DNA of 52,084 nt from a virus: IMG/VR virus record IMGVR_UViG_3300025890_000038, positions 1 to 52,084 of that record; one strand, written 5' to 3'. Below, one piece after another: positions 31,899-40,042 of the stretch (positions are counted from its first letter, which is position 1; the number at the start of each line of letters is the position of its first letter). Made by a program: the position numbers and the translations under genes. The notes below the pieces were generated by a model. That model was not told the DNA's origin. It ran no database searches and saw only the letters and a list, made by a program, of their open reading frames with translations.

Positions 31899-32241
31899 AG
31901 GACGTCGATTCGGGAAGCTGAAAGTACTTGGCGAAGCGCCTGCAGAGACCGAGTCAGACTCCAGATTCTCGCACTGGGAGTGCCAGTGCGACTGTGGCAA
32001 CAAGGCTCGTGTTCGCGGCGTCTCTCTTAAGGGTGGCAACACGACGTCCTGTGGCTGCTCACGGCAGGAAGAAGGCTTCAACGCACGAACGCTGCTCACG
32101 CACAAAGGCAAGACACAGTCCATCACCGCCTGGGCAAAAGCCCAGGGACTTGGACGTTCTTTGCTGAGTACTCGCCTGCATCGCGGATGGTCGGTGGAAG
32201 AAGCATTGACGACGCCAAAAGGTGGTCGTCGAAAAGTTTGA
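31879..32241 (+). CDS. Zinc-ribbon DNA-binding protein of homing-endonuclease/AP2 type
   Basis: 120 residues from GTG 31879, preceded by GGGAGATAAGCT. FGKLKVLGEAP...HWECQCDCGNKARVRGVSLKGGNTTSCGC is the well-known zinc-binding N-terminal module of phage AP2/HNH-like proteins; the C-terminal SITAWAKAQGLGRSLLSTRLHRGWSVEEALTTP is a helix-turn-helix module with the usual GW..EEAL. No nuclease motif remains, so a DNA-binding regulator is likely; a third candidate for the operator-binding protein. Confidence 0.72.
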   Translation: MKKLKLKGRRFGKLKVLGEAPAETESDSRFSHWECQCDCGNKARVRGVSLKGGNTTSCGCSRQEEGFNARTLLTHKGKTQSITAWAKAQGLGRSLLSTRLHRGWSVEEALTTPKGGRRKV

Positions 32242-32255
32242 GAAAACTTTCCAGA

Positions 32256-32301
32256 TAGGGCCAGAAAGTTAATTGATTTGCGGCTGACGGACGATTACTA
32301 T
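32256..32301 (+). promoter_or_regulatory. Promoter downstream of an operator
   Basis: TAGGGCCAGA (32256-32265), then TTGATT (32273-32278), 17 bp, TACTAT (32296-32301). Here the operator lies just upstream of the -35, inverted relative to most promoters, and again follows a GAAAACTTTCC element. Confidence 0.7.
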
Positions 32302-32342
32302 CACTGAAGACGTTACAAGCAACTAACACAGGAGTCACTCAC

Positions 32343-32699
32343 ATGTCTTACGCTTTCTCAGTGCTGCCTAATTATTACGAAGCTCATGGTGAAGATGGCG
32401 TTTATGAGGCTGTGAATTATTTCGTCGAGTGCCGTGATCTGGCCGGGCATACTTGGGTTCATTTCAAGTCTTTTGATTCTGCTGAAGCTGCTGGTCAACT
32501 GGCCGATCGGGTTGAGGATCATCGGCCTGCCGATTGGACACCGGAGAATGAGCATTGGACTCGTGGTCGTCTGGTTTATGGCTCACAGGCTTATGAGTTT
32601 GAGGGCGGAGCCCACGAGCAGCAGAAGATTGATGTTGAGGCTGAGTTCGGTCCTGGTAGTTATCAGCCAGAGCATCCTGGTTTTCTTCATAATGCTTAA
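32343..32699 (+). CDS. Conserved phage hypothetical with deviant codon use
   Basis: 118 residues; leader CAGGAGTCACTCACATG. Rich in aromatic and acidic residues (WTPENEHWTRGRLVYGSQAYEFEGG). Codons here strongly prefer T in the third position (GAT, TAT, CAT, GTT, CTT), unlike neighbouring genes that use C or G, suggesting separate origin. No motif recognised. Confidence 0.65.
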   Translation: MSYAFSVLPNYYEAHGEDGVYEAVNYFVECRDLAGHTWVHFKSFDSAEAAGQLADRVEDHRPADWTPENEHWTRGRLVYGSQAYEFEGGAHEQQKIDVEAEFGPGSYQPEHPGFLHNA

Positions 32700-32755
32700 A
32701 AGAATGTGCGGAAATCGATAAAAGACCTCTTCCAGAAATTATTCAAGAGTGACGC

Positions 32756-32791
32756 TTGACATACTTCTGGCCCTATGCTTAAATGGCCCTA
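32756..32791 (+). promoter_or_regulatory. Promoter with two operators
   Basis: TTGACA, spacer containing TCTGGCCCTA (32766-32775), TTAAAT (32779-32784) and a second site TGGCCCTA (32784-32791) just after the -10. Confidence 0.85.
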
Positions 32792-32827
32792 CCAAGTGTG
32801 ACCAACACCTTCTACCGGAGATTTGAG

Positions 32828-33226
32828 ATGACTGTTGCCGAAACGAATCAGCGAGCAAACGTCAGAAACTTCCTGCTTACTGCTGACAAGAAACAGGTTC
32901 GCCAGGAGCTGTTGCTCAGCCTCGATCGTGAAGACATCTTTCGAGCGAAGTGCTGCCTGGAAGTGCTCATCGAAATGATGGAGCTGTCTCGCAACGGCGG
33001 AACGTTGCATGACCTGGTCAAGCTGCATGACTGGTCTGTCGTCGGTGGCGACGTCGTTACCGTGCATGCTTTCCACGTTGACATGTTCAACGTGACCGAC
33101 TTCGTGGTTGTCGAATCGGACAGCCAGTGGACGAAGTTGATGCCAGACCCTAACACCGAGATCACCTGCTGCGAGCAGTGTGGCATCCTCGGTTGCCAGT
33201 CAGGGTGTCCTGACTATGCCTCTTAG
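32828..33226 (+). CDS. Hypothetical protein with C-terminal cysteine cluster
   Basis: 132 residues, with CCGGAG 9 bp before the ATG. Helical N-terminal half, beta-rich middle, and CCEQCGILGCQSGC near the end, a cluster of five Cys likely to bind zinc. First gene of the operon under the promoter at 32756. Function unknown. Confidence 0.65.
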   Translation: MTVAETNQRANVRNFLLTADKKQVRQELLLSLDREDIFRAKCCLEVLIEMMELSRNGGTLHDLVKLHDWSVVGGDVVTVHAFHVDMFNVTDFVVVESDSQWTKLMPDPNTEITCCEQCGILGCQSGCPDYAS

Positions 33227-33446
33227 AAAACTTAAATCTCGGTTGGCATACTGCAAGTACCTGCACAACAGAGGGCATCTTTTTGTTCTGCTGTGTGCAG
33301 CAAAGCCGAGTCCGAAACCGACACTACTTCACACAAGAAATCAAGGCTTACGAACCTGTTCTCAGACGTTGCTTCGATGGGGGGCGATCAACGAGAAATT
33401 CAACTTGACTTACTTTGGCCAGCAGTTGTTGAAGGAGATTCGATAA
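33216..33446 (+). CDS. Possible winged-helix-like small protein
   Basis: 76 residues from ATG 33216, overlapping the previous gene by 11 bp. Basic (Arg/Lys-rich N-terminus); the C-terminus LLRWGAINEKFNLTYFGQQLLKEI resembles the last part of a winged helix. No strong evidence beyond the tight packing between two genes; ends in a TAATG overlap. Confidence 0.5.
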   Translation: MPLRKLKSRLAYCKYLHNRGHLFVLLCAAKPSPKPTLLHTRNQGLRTCSQTLLRWGAINEKFNLTYFGQQLLKEIR

Positions 33447-33601
33447 TGGAAGCATTCATCTTTTACGGAGCCTGCCTGGCAGGTGTCGCATTCTTCCTGT
33501 TCATTGTTGGAACGATCGTCAACGCGATCGATGACAACAATGCTGCAAATGCTGAACGTGCAAAACTGATTGAACGAAATTCTCGACGAACGTTTCGTTG
33601 A
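33446..33601 (+). CDS. Small single-pass membrane protein
   Basis: 51 residues with AAGGAG upstream. One hydrophobic helix (AFIFYGACLAGVAFFLFIVGTIV) and a charged C-terminus (ERAKLIERNSRR). Could be an exclusion or lysis-related peptide; function unknown. Confidence 0.6.
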   Translation: MEAFIFYGACLAGVAFFLFIVGTIVNAIDDNNAANAERAKLIERNSRRTFR

Positions 33602-33636
33602 GTGACTTGGCTTGTTGTTTTTGAAAGGCTGAACTG

Positions 33637-34221
33637 ATGAAGGAGTTGAAAGTACGACTTACTGGAGCATCCCCTCTTCTGATGCATTCCGACCGTGGAG
33701 CAAATCCACTTGACCCGGACGTCATCAAGCACAAGGAACTCACCAGTAAGCGAAAGAAGACTGACGACGATCACCGAGCGATCGCCAAATCCGAGTGGCT
33801 GCTGGCCCTGTATTGGGACAAGAAGAACGGCCCTTACATTCCCTCAATGAATGTTCGCGCATCGTTGATTGGCGGAGCCAAGTTCAACAAGCTTGGAACG
33901 CATGTCAAACGTTCCACGCTGCTGGAAATTGAACGCATCCCTTTGGAGTATGACGGTCCAAGAAACATCAAAGGACTGTTCGACTCGGGCAACTTCATCG
34001 ACACTCGATCGGTGGTTGTCATGAGCAAGCGACTGATGCGAAACCGTCCGGTGTTTCAGAACTGGTCATTGGTTTTCGAAATGTCTTACGACGAAAAGCA
34101 GCTTGAAGAGCGTGACTTAATGACCGCCTTCAAGGAAGCTGGCAAGCTGATCGGAATCGGCGACTTCCGCCCAGAGAAGGGTGGGCTGTTCGGTCGGTAC
34201 TCGGTCAAGAAAGAGAAGTAA
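33637..34221 (+). CDS. RAMP-like conserved phage protein
   Basis: 194 residues, with AAAGG upstream. MKELKVRLTGASPLLMHS at the start and GKLIGIGDFRPEKGGLFGRYSV at the end parallel the beta-strand start and Gly-rich loop of RAMP/Cas5-Cas7-type RNA-binding folds; the central part has KRKKTDDDHRAIAKSEW and PYIPSMNVRASLIGGAK. I recognise the same arrangement in unannotated phage proteins not linked to CRISPR. It directly precedes the GGCAAGG repeat blocks. RNA binding is an inference. Confidence 0.65.
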   Translation: MKELKVRLTGASPLLMHSDRGANPLDPDVIKHKELTSKRKKTDDDHRAIAKSEWLLALYWDKKNGPYIPSMNVRASLIGGAKFNKLGTHVKRSTLLEIERIPLEYDGPRNIKGLFDSGNFIDTRSVVVMSKRLMRNRPVFQNWSLVFEMSYDEKQLEERDLMTAFKEAGKLIGIGDFRPEKGGLFGRYSVKKEK

Positions 34222-34504
34222 CTCGCGGCGCGGCCGGTCGTTGCGTTGCGTTGCGATGAGCGGCTCGGACTGGCAAGGCTATGCAAGGTTTTTGACTCTG
34301 CTGGCTGATCGTGATTTTTGGTAAGGAGTTGCGGTCAGCCTTCTTTAATACAACGTGGCCTGGCAAGGACCGGCACGGCTGTGCACGGCGCGTCAGGGAG
34401 GGGCTTGGCAAGGAATTTAATACATTCAGTTCACGGCATGGCGGAGCATGGTCCGGTGGGGAGTGGCAACGCGGTGTTGGGCAAGGCAAGGCAAGGAATT
34501 TCCA
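34222..34504 (+). repeat. GGCAAGG-type repeat blocks, non-coding
   Basis: 283 bp made of variants of GGCAAGG, GGCACGG, GGCATGG and GTTGC. Three blocks end in CAAGGTTTTT, CAAGGAATTTAA and CAAGGAATTTCC, the last followed directly by the start codon of the next gene, so the repeat supplies its ribosome binding site. The open frames crossing it are low-complexity artefacts. A hairpin GGCTGA/TCAGCC lies between the first two blocks. Similar sequence recurs at 35006-35143 and just before the gene at 49478. Confidence 0.75.
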
Positions 34505-35005
34505 ATGACTGAAAAACTGAAAAGTCCTTCACAGTTTGTGAAGAGCAACGACACAGCGATACTGGAGCAGAAGCTGAGAGAAGCTCCGGAAGGCTCGCTG
34601 GTGACTTATGAGGAACTGTCGCGAGCGATTGGTCGCAACGTTCGAAAGCATGGTGTCGGGTGTCTGTACTCGGCTCGTAGAATCCTGGAAGCAGAAGGCA
34701 TTCATACCGGCTGCATTGCGAAGGAAGGCATCACCAGGCTGACTCCCTCCGAGAGTGTCGGGAAGGCAAGGAGTCATGTCACACGTTCAAAACGATCGGC
34801 ACGTCGTGGACGAAACACGGTAGCCACCACTGACCTTTCAAAGCTGAGTGTTGAAGAGAAGCAGTCAGCTTTGGCGATCGCTGCTCAGTCTGCAGCGATC
34901 GAATTGTTTAGCGGAAAGAAGGCGGAGAAGACACTGACGGAAGCGGCGACCAACACATCGGGAGCATTGCCTCTGGGCACTACGCTTTCGTTGTTCACAG
35001 ACTGA
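34505..35005 (+). CDS. Basic protein lying between repeat blocks
   Basis: 166 residues. ATG 34505 follows AAGGAATTTCCA. The first 80 residues form a winged-helix-like region (GSLVTYEELSRAIGRNVRKHGVGCLYSARRILEAEG); residues 85-110 are Arg/Lys/Ser-rich (RSHVTRSKRSARRGRN), then Ala-rich helices. DNA binding is likely. Flanked on both sides by GGCAAGG repeats, which it may recognise; a candidate regulator. Confidence 0.65.
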   Translation: MTEKLKSPSQFVKSNDTAILEQKLREAPEGSLVTYEELSRAIGRNVRKHGVGCLYSARRILEAEGIHTGCIAKEGITRLTPSESVGKARSHVTRSKRSARRGRNTVATTDLSKLSVEEKQSALAIAAQSAAIELFSGKKAEKTLTEAATNTSGALPLGTTLSLFTD

Positions 35006-35143
35006 TTCCCGGCAGAGCGGAGCGCTGCTCGGTGGGGCTTGGTCCGGCACGGCAAGGCAAGGATTTCAAAACAACTTTCACGGTCTGGCGATGCGAGGCC
35101 GGGTCCGGCATGGCTTGGCGAGACAAGGCAAGGAATTTTATTG
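35006..35143 (+). repeat. GGCAAGG-type repeat blocks, non-coding
   Basis: Same family as 34222-34504: GGCACGGCAAGGCAAGG followed by ATTTC, then GGCATGGCTTGGCGAGAC and AAGGCAAGGAATTTT immediately before the next start codon. Two blocks, the second providing the ribosome binding site. Confidence 0.75.
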
Positions 35144-35638
35144 ATGGGCGTTTTCGACAAAGCACAGAAGCGGAAGAAGCGGAAGATTAAAAAGCGAGTC
35201 AATCAGGAACGCGCGGCGAAGGCGGAGTTGAATCGAAAGATGGAACTCCAGCGTCACCTGCTCGCGATCCTGATCATGCAGGACGAGATGTTCTTCACGC
35301 CGGAACGTTACTGGAATCTCCTGCACGAACTCTCTGGGGAAACCGAGATTCCCGAGTTCGAATTTGATTCCACCGAGTACTGGGTGGTGGTCTCCGAGCT
35401 GCGGAAGCTGCCGACCAGTTGGATCAACTACATGGACGAGAAGGGGCGGCAGTGGCAGTTCAACACTGACTACGCACTGCGTGTCCGCAAACAAGTCGCC
35501 AATGGCGAAATCCCTGTTGTCAGCATGTGGCTCGAAGCGGCTGCGGCTGAAGAGACTGTTGTTACTCCCACCGGAAAGGTGCTGGGCGATGCTGTCGATG
35601 ACGTTCAACGAGATACTGATCCTGCTGAAGAAGGCTGA
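35144..35638 (+). CDS. Hypothetical protein with basic helical N-terminus
   Basis: 164 residues from ATG 35144 behind AAGGAATTTTATTG. MGVFDKAQKRKKRKIKKRVNQERAAKAELNRKM (residues 1-33) is a long, strongly basic helix; the remainder is mixed, with several Trp and an acidic tail. Nucleic-acid binding is likely, the function is not known. Confidence 0.62.
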   Translation: MGVFDKAQKRKKRKIKKRVNQERAAKAELNRKMELQRHLLAILIMQDEMFFTPERYWNLLHELSGETEIPEFEFDSTEYWVVVSELRKLPTSWINYMDEKGRQWQFNTDYALRVRKQVANGEIPVVSMWLEAAAAEETVVTPTGKVLGDAVDDVQRDTDPAEEG

Positions 35639-35945
35639 TCACTTCATGGTGACGTCGCGAGACATCGACATCTTCGTTGATGATTACGACAACGACCTGC
35701 GGATCGTCTACCGAGTGCGGTACGACCTGATGCGTGTCGACATCGCCAGACTCAACAACTACGACAAAGAGAAGCACTGCTGGCAGGATTACTTGAGTCG
35801 CTCGGAGAAAGAGATTCCGAACAAACGCGGCATGAAGAAGCTGCTGGAGTGGATCAAAGAACTCAACCTTAAGTACTACGGCTATCCGAATCCGAGGATG
35901 GCTTCCTATTACCTCAAAGACGGCAAGCGAACGCATGTCGCATAG
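35598..35945 (+). CDS. Hypothetical protein overlapping the preceding gene
   Basis: 115 residues if started at ATG 35598; ATG 35589 and ATG 35646 (with AAGAAGG upstream) are alternatives. The frame after 35646 has normal amino-acid composition (IFVDDYDNDLRIVYRVRYDLMRVDIARL) and no competing gene after 35638. No motif recognised. Confidence 0.55.
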   Translation: MTFNEILILLKKADHFMVTSRDIDIFVDDYDNDLRIVYRVRYDLMRVDIARLNNYDKEKHCWQDYLSRSEKEIPNKRGMKKLLEWIKELNLKYYGYPNPRMASYYLKDGKRTHVA

Positions 35946-35955
35946 GACCATTGAT

Positions 35956-36675
35956 ATGATCACTAAAGAGACATTTGCAGGCATGAGTATTGATCCTTGC
36001 ATTCGTGAAGCCATTGACGAGAGTCGTCTTCAAGGTGACCAGGTGCAGTTCGAATTCAATGGAGTCATCGTCATCGTCAGCGAAAAGTCTGACCCTGATG
36101 CGATTCAGTTTCAGTGGGATCGTTGCCTGATGGGATACCTCGGACCTTCTGGTCGAGTGTTGCCTTTTGCCTCGAAGTATCTGACTCCGAAGCAGATCAA
36201 AAGTGATGCTCGACATGCGGCGGCTCGACATGCTCGACAGGAAAAGTACCGACTGGAGTTGGAGCGACGTGACGCAGAGAAGCGAAGCATCCTGCAGGTC
36301 GAGATGCATGGGCAGGAGTTCCAGGTCCATGCGGAGCTGCTCGAAGAATGGGAAGAGTGTGTGGAAAAGAACTCTGCAGAGGGCTACAGCGCTCGCTGCG
36401 TCTCCTATGCCCAGGAGTGGGCTAAGATTATGCAGAATCGAATGCAGCATGGTCAGACGCTCGTCGAGATGGCAGATGAGACATCTCACATGGCCGACTA
36501 CGACGGCATCACAGGCTTCATGTACGGAGCTGCTGTGTCAATGCTGAGTAAGTTCTGGATTCACGGTGAGTCGCTGCGTCGTTGGCACAACAAAGAGACT
36601 CAGCTCGATGATGAAGGTGACCGTGCCAACGAGAGTGGCGGAGTTCTTAACCCTGCGGTCTTAATTATTGGATAA
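35956..36675 (+). CDS. Conserved phage hypothetical protein
   Basis: 239 residues. ATG 35956 has AGGA 11 bp upstream; ATG 35935 is possible. Residues 85-150 are a charged coiled coil (RHAAARHARQEKYRLELERRDAEKRS). The C-terminal part (GITGFMYGAAVSMLSKFWIHGESLRRWHN) is a pattern I have seen in other phage early proteins. Function unknown. Confidence 0.65.
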   Translation: MITKETFAGMSIDPCIREAIDESRLQGDQVQFEFNGVIVIVSEKSDPDAIQFQWDRCLMGYLGPSGRVLPFASKYLTPKQIKSDARHAAARHARQEKYRLELERRDAEKRSILQVEMHGQEFQVHAELLEEWEECVEKNSAEGYSARCVSYAQEWAKIMQNRMQHGQTLVEMADETSHMADYDGITGFMYGAAVSMLSKFWIHGESLRRWHNKETQLDDEGDRANESGGVLNPAVLIIG

Positions 36676-36682
36676 TGAGTTC

Positions 36683-37126
36683 ATGACTGAACAAGTACCT
36701 GGATTTGTAAGCTTCTCTTTCGACGAAGATGCTCTCCGTAAGATCGTGCAGCATGAGATCGAAACGTTCGTCAGCGGCAAGCTGCAGCGAGGTCAGACCG
36801 ACTCCGAGACGATCAGGCTGCAGTCAGAACGCATCCGCGACCAGGTAGCTTTGATCGGCAAGCTGGAAGTGCAGTTGGACGAAGAGAGGCAGAAAGAATC
36901 CAACCTCGCAAAGGATGCTTTCTGCCTGGCGAATTGGATGAGGCACAACAAATGCCAGATCGAATTTGAGTGGCAGTATCCGGACAGCAACTGCGACAAA
37001 GGCTGCATGACGATTACCGTCTTCAATGAAAAGACAGCCTACAAAATGCTGATCCCTCGCAAGGACACAGAAGACTCTCTGGGAACGATGTTCGAAAAAG
37101 CGGTGAGAAATCTCAAACAAGCATGA
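36683..37126 (+). CDS. Hypothetical coiled-coil protein
   Basis: 147 residues from ATG 36683; TTG 36668 is an alternative overlapping the upstream stop. A heptad-rich central helix (residues 40-75, ERIRDQVALIGKLEVQLDEERQ) and a beta-rich C-terminal part with CQIEFEWQYPDSNC. ATGA overlap with the next gene. Unknown function. Confidence 0.6.
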   Translation: MTEQVPGFVSFSFDEDALRKIVQHEIETFVSGKLQRGQTDSETIRLQSERIRDQVALIGKLEVQLDEERQKESNLAKDAFCLANWMRHNKCQIEFEWQYPDSNCDKGCMTITVFNEKTAYKMLIPRKDTEDSLGTMFEKAVRNLKQA

Positions 37127-37680
37127 TCAACGAGAACGTCGCATCACTGACCTCTGACCAGCTTCAGCGGATGCCCGAGTACGACTGGCTTCGTCGTGTC
37201 TGGGTGCCGTTGGACTGGAAGCGTGACGGCGCGGAGACATTGGAGTGGGTGCTGGATGAGCATTCTGAAAAGCGAAAGCTGATCGACTGGCTGGTCAGAG
37301 TGGGTGATGATTTCATCGACAAGGAACGAGCTGCAAGGAAGAAAGCTGAGCAGGAGAAGCAGAAGATGGAAAACGAGCAGCCACTTTTCACACTGCAGCA
37401 TCTGGCTGACGGTCAGTGCCGGGTGGCGTACCGATGGAATCCAGACAAATGCACCAAGGATCAGCGATACATTCAACTCAATCATGAGGATATTGGAAGT
37501 AAGACAATTCACTGCGCTGGCTATGGAAGCTGCTGTGTGAAGTCAGAGAAGGAAGCGAAGGCCTGGTTGGACAGGCACACTGTTGTTGAAGACCCAGGGA
37601 CGACGTACAAGAAGGCGGCTGCCTGGGCTCGGAAGTGGAAGCTTGTTGTTCGAATCATTAACAGGATGAGGTGGGTTTAA
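37123..37680 (+). CDS. Hypothetical protein
   Basis: 185 residues, overlapping the previous stop by 4 bp. Trp-rich N-terminus, a Lys/Glu coiled-coil (RAARKKAEQEKQKMENEQ, residues 68-85) and a basic C-terminus. Cysteines in the CAGYGSCC segment may be structural. No family recognised. Confidence 0.6.
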   Translation: MINENVASLTSDQLQRMPEYDWLRRVWVPLDWKRDGAETLEWVLDEHSEKRKLIDWLVRVGDDFIDKERAARKKAEQEKQKMENEQPLFTLQHLADGQCRVAYRWNPDKCTKDQRYIQLNHEDIGSKTIHCAGYGSCCVKSEKEAKAWLDRHTVVEDPGTTYKKAAAWARKWKLVVRIINRMRWV

Positions 37681-37742
37681 GACCACATCGTTTTCATCTG
37701 CCTGTGACTTTGCAGGCAAAGTCAAAGACACATGAGGAAATA

Positions 37743-38288
37743 ATGGGATACTTCATCGGAGTGAAAGCAGCGGACGACCTGGACCGTATCGTCGAGTCGT
37801 TGCGAGGTGCGATTCCTGGCTGCACCCAGGAAGCGTTGGTGGGGCTGCGCGGTCAGGCTCACATCACCGTCGCCCACCTGGGCAGACAGATGCCTGACAT
37901 TTCTACCTTCGAGCAGATCAGTCAGACGTGCGTGCCGTTTGAGATTTCTTTTGAAGGTGTCTCGATCTTCCGTAACCAGCGGACGACTCACCTGGTGCTG
38001 CCTGTTGCTATGGGCAATGCCGAAATGAAGCTGATGTATGCGAAGCTTCGGAAGACCGGCAAAAGTCCTGACCGTGTCTTCAATGCTCACATGACAGTCG
38101 CCACGGTGCCGACTGATGCTGCAGGTGAGTCTGTTGCGTATCGAAAGATGCTTGGCTTCCGCGAGAAGTTCAAGTCGCAGAAGTGGGGCAACATGGTTGT
38201 CGATTCTTTCAAACTCTTCACGTCGACCAAAGGTATTGTCAAGGTCACGGACTCGTGGAGACTCTCTGGCACAGAAGAGGTGATGTGA
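37743..38288 (+). CDS. 2H phosphoesterase (LigT/Acb1-like)
   Basis: 181 residues, with TGAGGAAA upstream of the ATG. Two H-x-T motifs define the 2H superfamily: AHITVAHLG (His40, Thr42) and AHMTVATV (His116, Thr118), with strands IFRNQRTTHLVLPV between them. Enzymes of this fold open 2',3'-cyclic phosphates in RNA or degrade cyclic (oligo)nucleotides; T4 Acb1, an anti-CBASS protein, belongs to it. An anti-defence or tRNA-repair role is a reasonable inference. Ends in a TGATG overlap. Confidence 0.82.
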   Translation: MGYFIGVKAADDLDRIVESLRGAIPGCTQEALVGLRGQAHITVAHLGRQMPDISTFEQISQTCVPFEISFEGVSIFRNQRTTHLVLPVAMGNAEMKLMYAKLRKTGKSPDRVFNAHMTVATVPTDAAGESVAYRKMLGFREKFKSQKWGNMVVDSFKLFTSTKGIVKVTDSWRLSGTEEVM

Positions 38289-39946
38289 TGGGGCTAATGA
38301 AATTCTTAGGCATGGAAGCAACTGGTGAGGAAGGGGCTGTCCCGGAGACTGTGACGATTCCTCTGCTGAAAGGCGAAGAGATCAGGCCGCGCAGAGACTT
38401 CGTTGCTGAAGCAATGGCGGAACCGATTCGTCGGATGGCGGAAGAACTCGACGAGAAGATTCTGAAGCCGCCCAAAGATTCACCGGCACGAACTTCAGAG
38501 AAGTCTGCACCGGTGAAGATACCTGGTAACTTCAAGCCTGACCTGGTCAAGATCGTGCTTGGCGGTCGAGGCAAACTCTTCAAGCCTCTCAATGAGATGT
38601 TCAACTGGGGCGACACTCCCCAAGGGCAGGCTCACTGGCAGTCGCTCGCGTCGAACTACACTGGCAGGACGCACTGTCACGGAAATGAGTGGAAGGTTCC
38701 TGAGAAGGATCGTGAGTACCTGCAGTCGCTGCTCGATGCTTACGAGGATACTCAACGTTTCAAATTGACACCGAAGCCTGACCCTGTCGCGGCTGCGGAC
38801 AAAATTGTTGCTGATGCTGAGAAGGAGAAAGCCGTGAGTGGTCAAGACAATTCCGTACGAGACGAAGTACTGACTCCGACAAAACTTCCTGAGTCTTACA
38901 AGCCCCTTGACGTTGAGAAGCTGATAAAGAACACCTACATCCATCATGAAGACCTGTGGAACGCTTTCGCCTGGGCTGCGACTCCGCAGGGGCAGACTCA
39001 CTGGCAGCAACTTTATTCGAAAGCCTCGACGGGCAACTGCAGGCTATCGCCGAACGACATCGTCTACCTGCAAGGTCTGCAGAGACTGCATGAGAACAAG
39101 CTGGTCAAGGTGCAGTGCAGGAAGGAGATGGAAAAGCTGAAAGCTGAGGCAGCCAGGCTGAGCGAAGAGGTCGAAGCTGAACTGCCAAAGATTCCGGCAG
39201 GCTTCGACCTGTTCGAGACGGAGTGTGTGCTCGGTCTGACCTGTGGGCTTACAGGCTGCACTGGTCCTTCCCAGGCAAAGCATCTCGGTAAAGCTTTCGA
39301 CTGGAAGACTACTCCCCAGGATGCTGGGATCTGGAAGAAGCTGCACTGGCAAATGATGCAGAGCGATAATGCGATCGACCTGAAGAAGCATCGCCACCTG
39401 ATCTACGACTACCTGCTGGGTGTCGTTGCGATGCATGGTCAGCAGCAGAATGGAAAATCGCAGAAGTTGGAGCTGAAGGTCAAGATTACCGAGCCAAAGA
39501 AAGTGACGCTGGTCGAACATCTTGCGAAGCAGAACAAAGATTACTTGCGGCTGTTGCTGGTCGAGGTCAACTATGATTACGAGGCTGCGGTACTGAAGTT
39601 GATGGGAGACTGCCTGCAACTCGACGAGGCAGAGACTCGGAAGAGTCTCAAAGGACGCCTGCTGGAGCTGCTTGAGACTCTGCGTGACGAGGTTGCTTCG
39701 TGTTTCAATGGAAGCGGTCGTCTGCTCGGCACAGGGCCGGAGACTGTCGACTGCTTCCTCTCATGCAACAGTCAATTCATCTGGTATCTCTCCGAGCGAG
39801 ATTCGACGAACGGAGCCTTGCGGGAGCAGACTCCGATTGCATCTGCATTCGCCCATCACCTCATTCAGGCCACGGACATGGGACTGACAATCGAGCAGGA
39901 TGCGAAGGTGCGGTGTCTGCATAATCTGATGCTGCTGCGGTGGTAG
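38288..39946 (+). CDS. Triple-repeat protein of unknown function
   Basis: 552 residues from ATG 38288. Three copies of a module of about 80 residues begin with KIPGNFKPD, KLPESYKPLD and KIPAGFDLFE (about residues 77, 195 and 300) and share F.W..TPQG..HW..L and a following helix with (E/R)(Y/V)YLQ.L. Between them lie Lys/Glu-rich linkers. The C-terminal 170 residues are helical with an LLELLETLRDEV region. No catalytic motif; a scaffolding or binding protein is likely. A double terminator follows. Confidence 0.7.
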   Translation: MGLMKFLGMEATGEEGAVPETVTIPLLKGEEIRPRRDFVAEAMAEPIRRMAEELDEKILKPPKDSPARTSEKSAPVKIPGNFKPDLVKIVLGGRGKLFKPLNEMFNWGDTPQGQAHWQSLASNYTGRTHCHGNEWKVPEKDREYLQSLLDAYEDTQRFKLTPKPDPVAAADKIVADAEKEKAVSGQDNSVRDEVLTPTKLPESYKPLDVEKLIKNTYIHHEDLWNAFAWAATPQGQTHWQQLYSKASTGNCRLSPNDIVYLQGLQRLHENKLVKVQCRKEMEKLKAEAARLSEEVEAELPKIPAGFDLFETECVLGLTCGLTGCTGPSQAKHLGKAFDWKTTPQDAGIWKKLHWQMMQSDNAIDLKKHRHLIYDYLLGVVAMHGQQQNGKSQKLELKVKITEPKKVTLVEHLAKQNKDYLRLLLVEVNYDYEAAVLKLMGDCLQLDEAETRKSLKGRLLELLETLRDEVASCFNGSGRLLGTGPETVDCFLSCNSQFIWYLSERDSTNGALREQTPIASAFAHHLIQATDMGLTIEQDAKVRCLHNLMLLRW

Positions 39947-40007
39947 CCGGCAGGACTTTTCTCGAAAAGTCTCGCCGGAAGGGGAATTCTAAAAAATTCC
40001 CCTTTTT
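39947..40007 (+). terminator. Two terminators in tandem
   Basis: First: CCGGC/GCCGG plus GACTTTT/AAAAGTC around CTCG (39947-39978). Second: GGGGAATT-CTAAAA-AATTCCCC and a T run (39981-40007). Confidence 0.88.
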
Positions 40008-40042
40008 CTTTAAGTGTGACTACCAATTAAGTCGTTACATGG

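Noticed and set aside
34311-34512. Two open frames inside the repeat blocks
   Set aside because: Low-complexity Gly/Arg-rich products of GGCAAGG repeats in two overlapping frames, no start signal.
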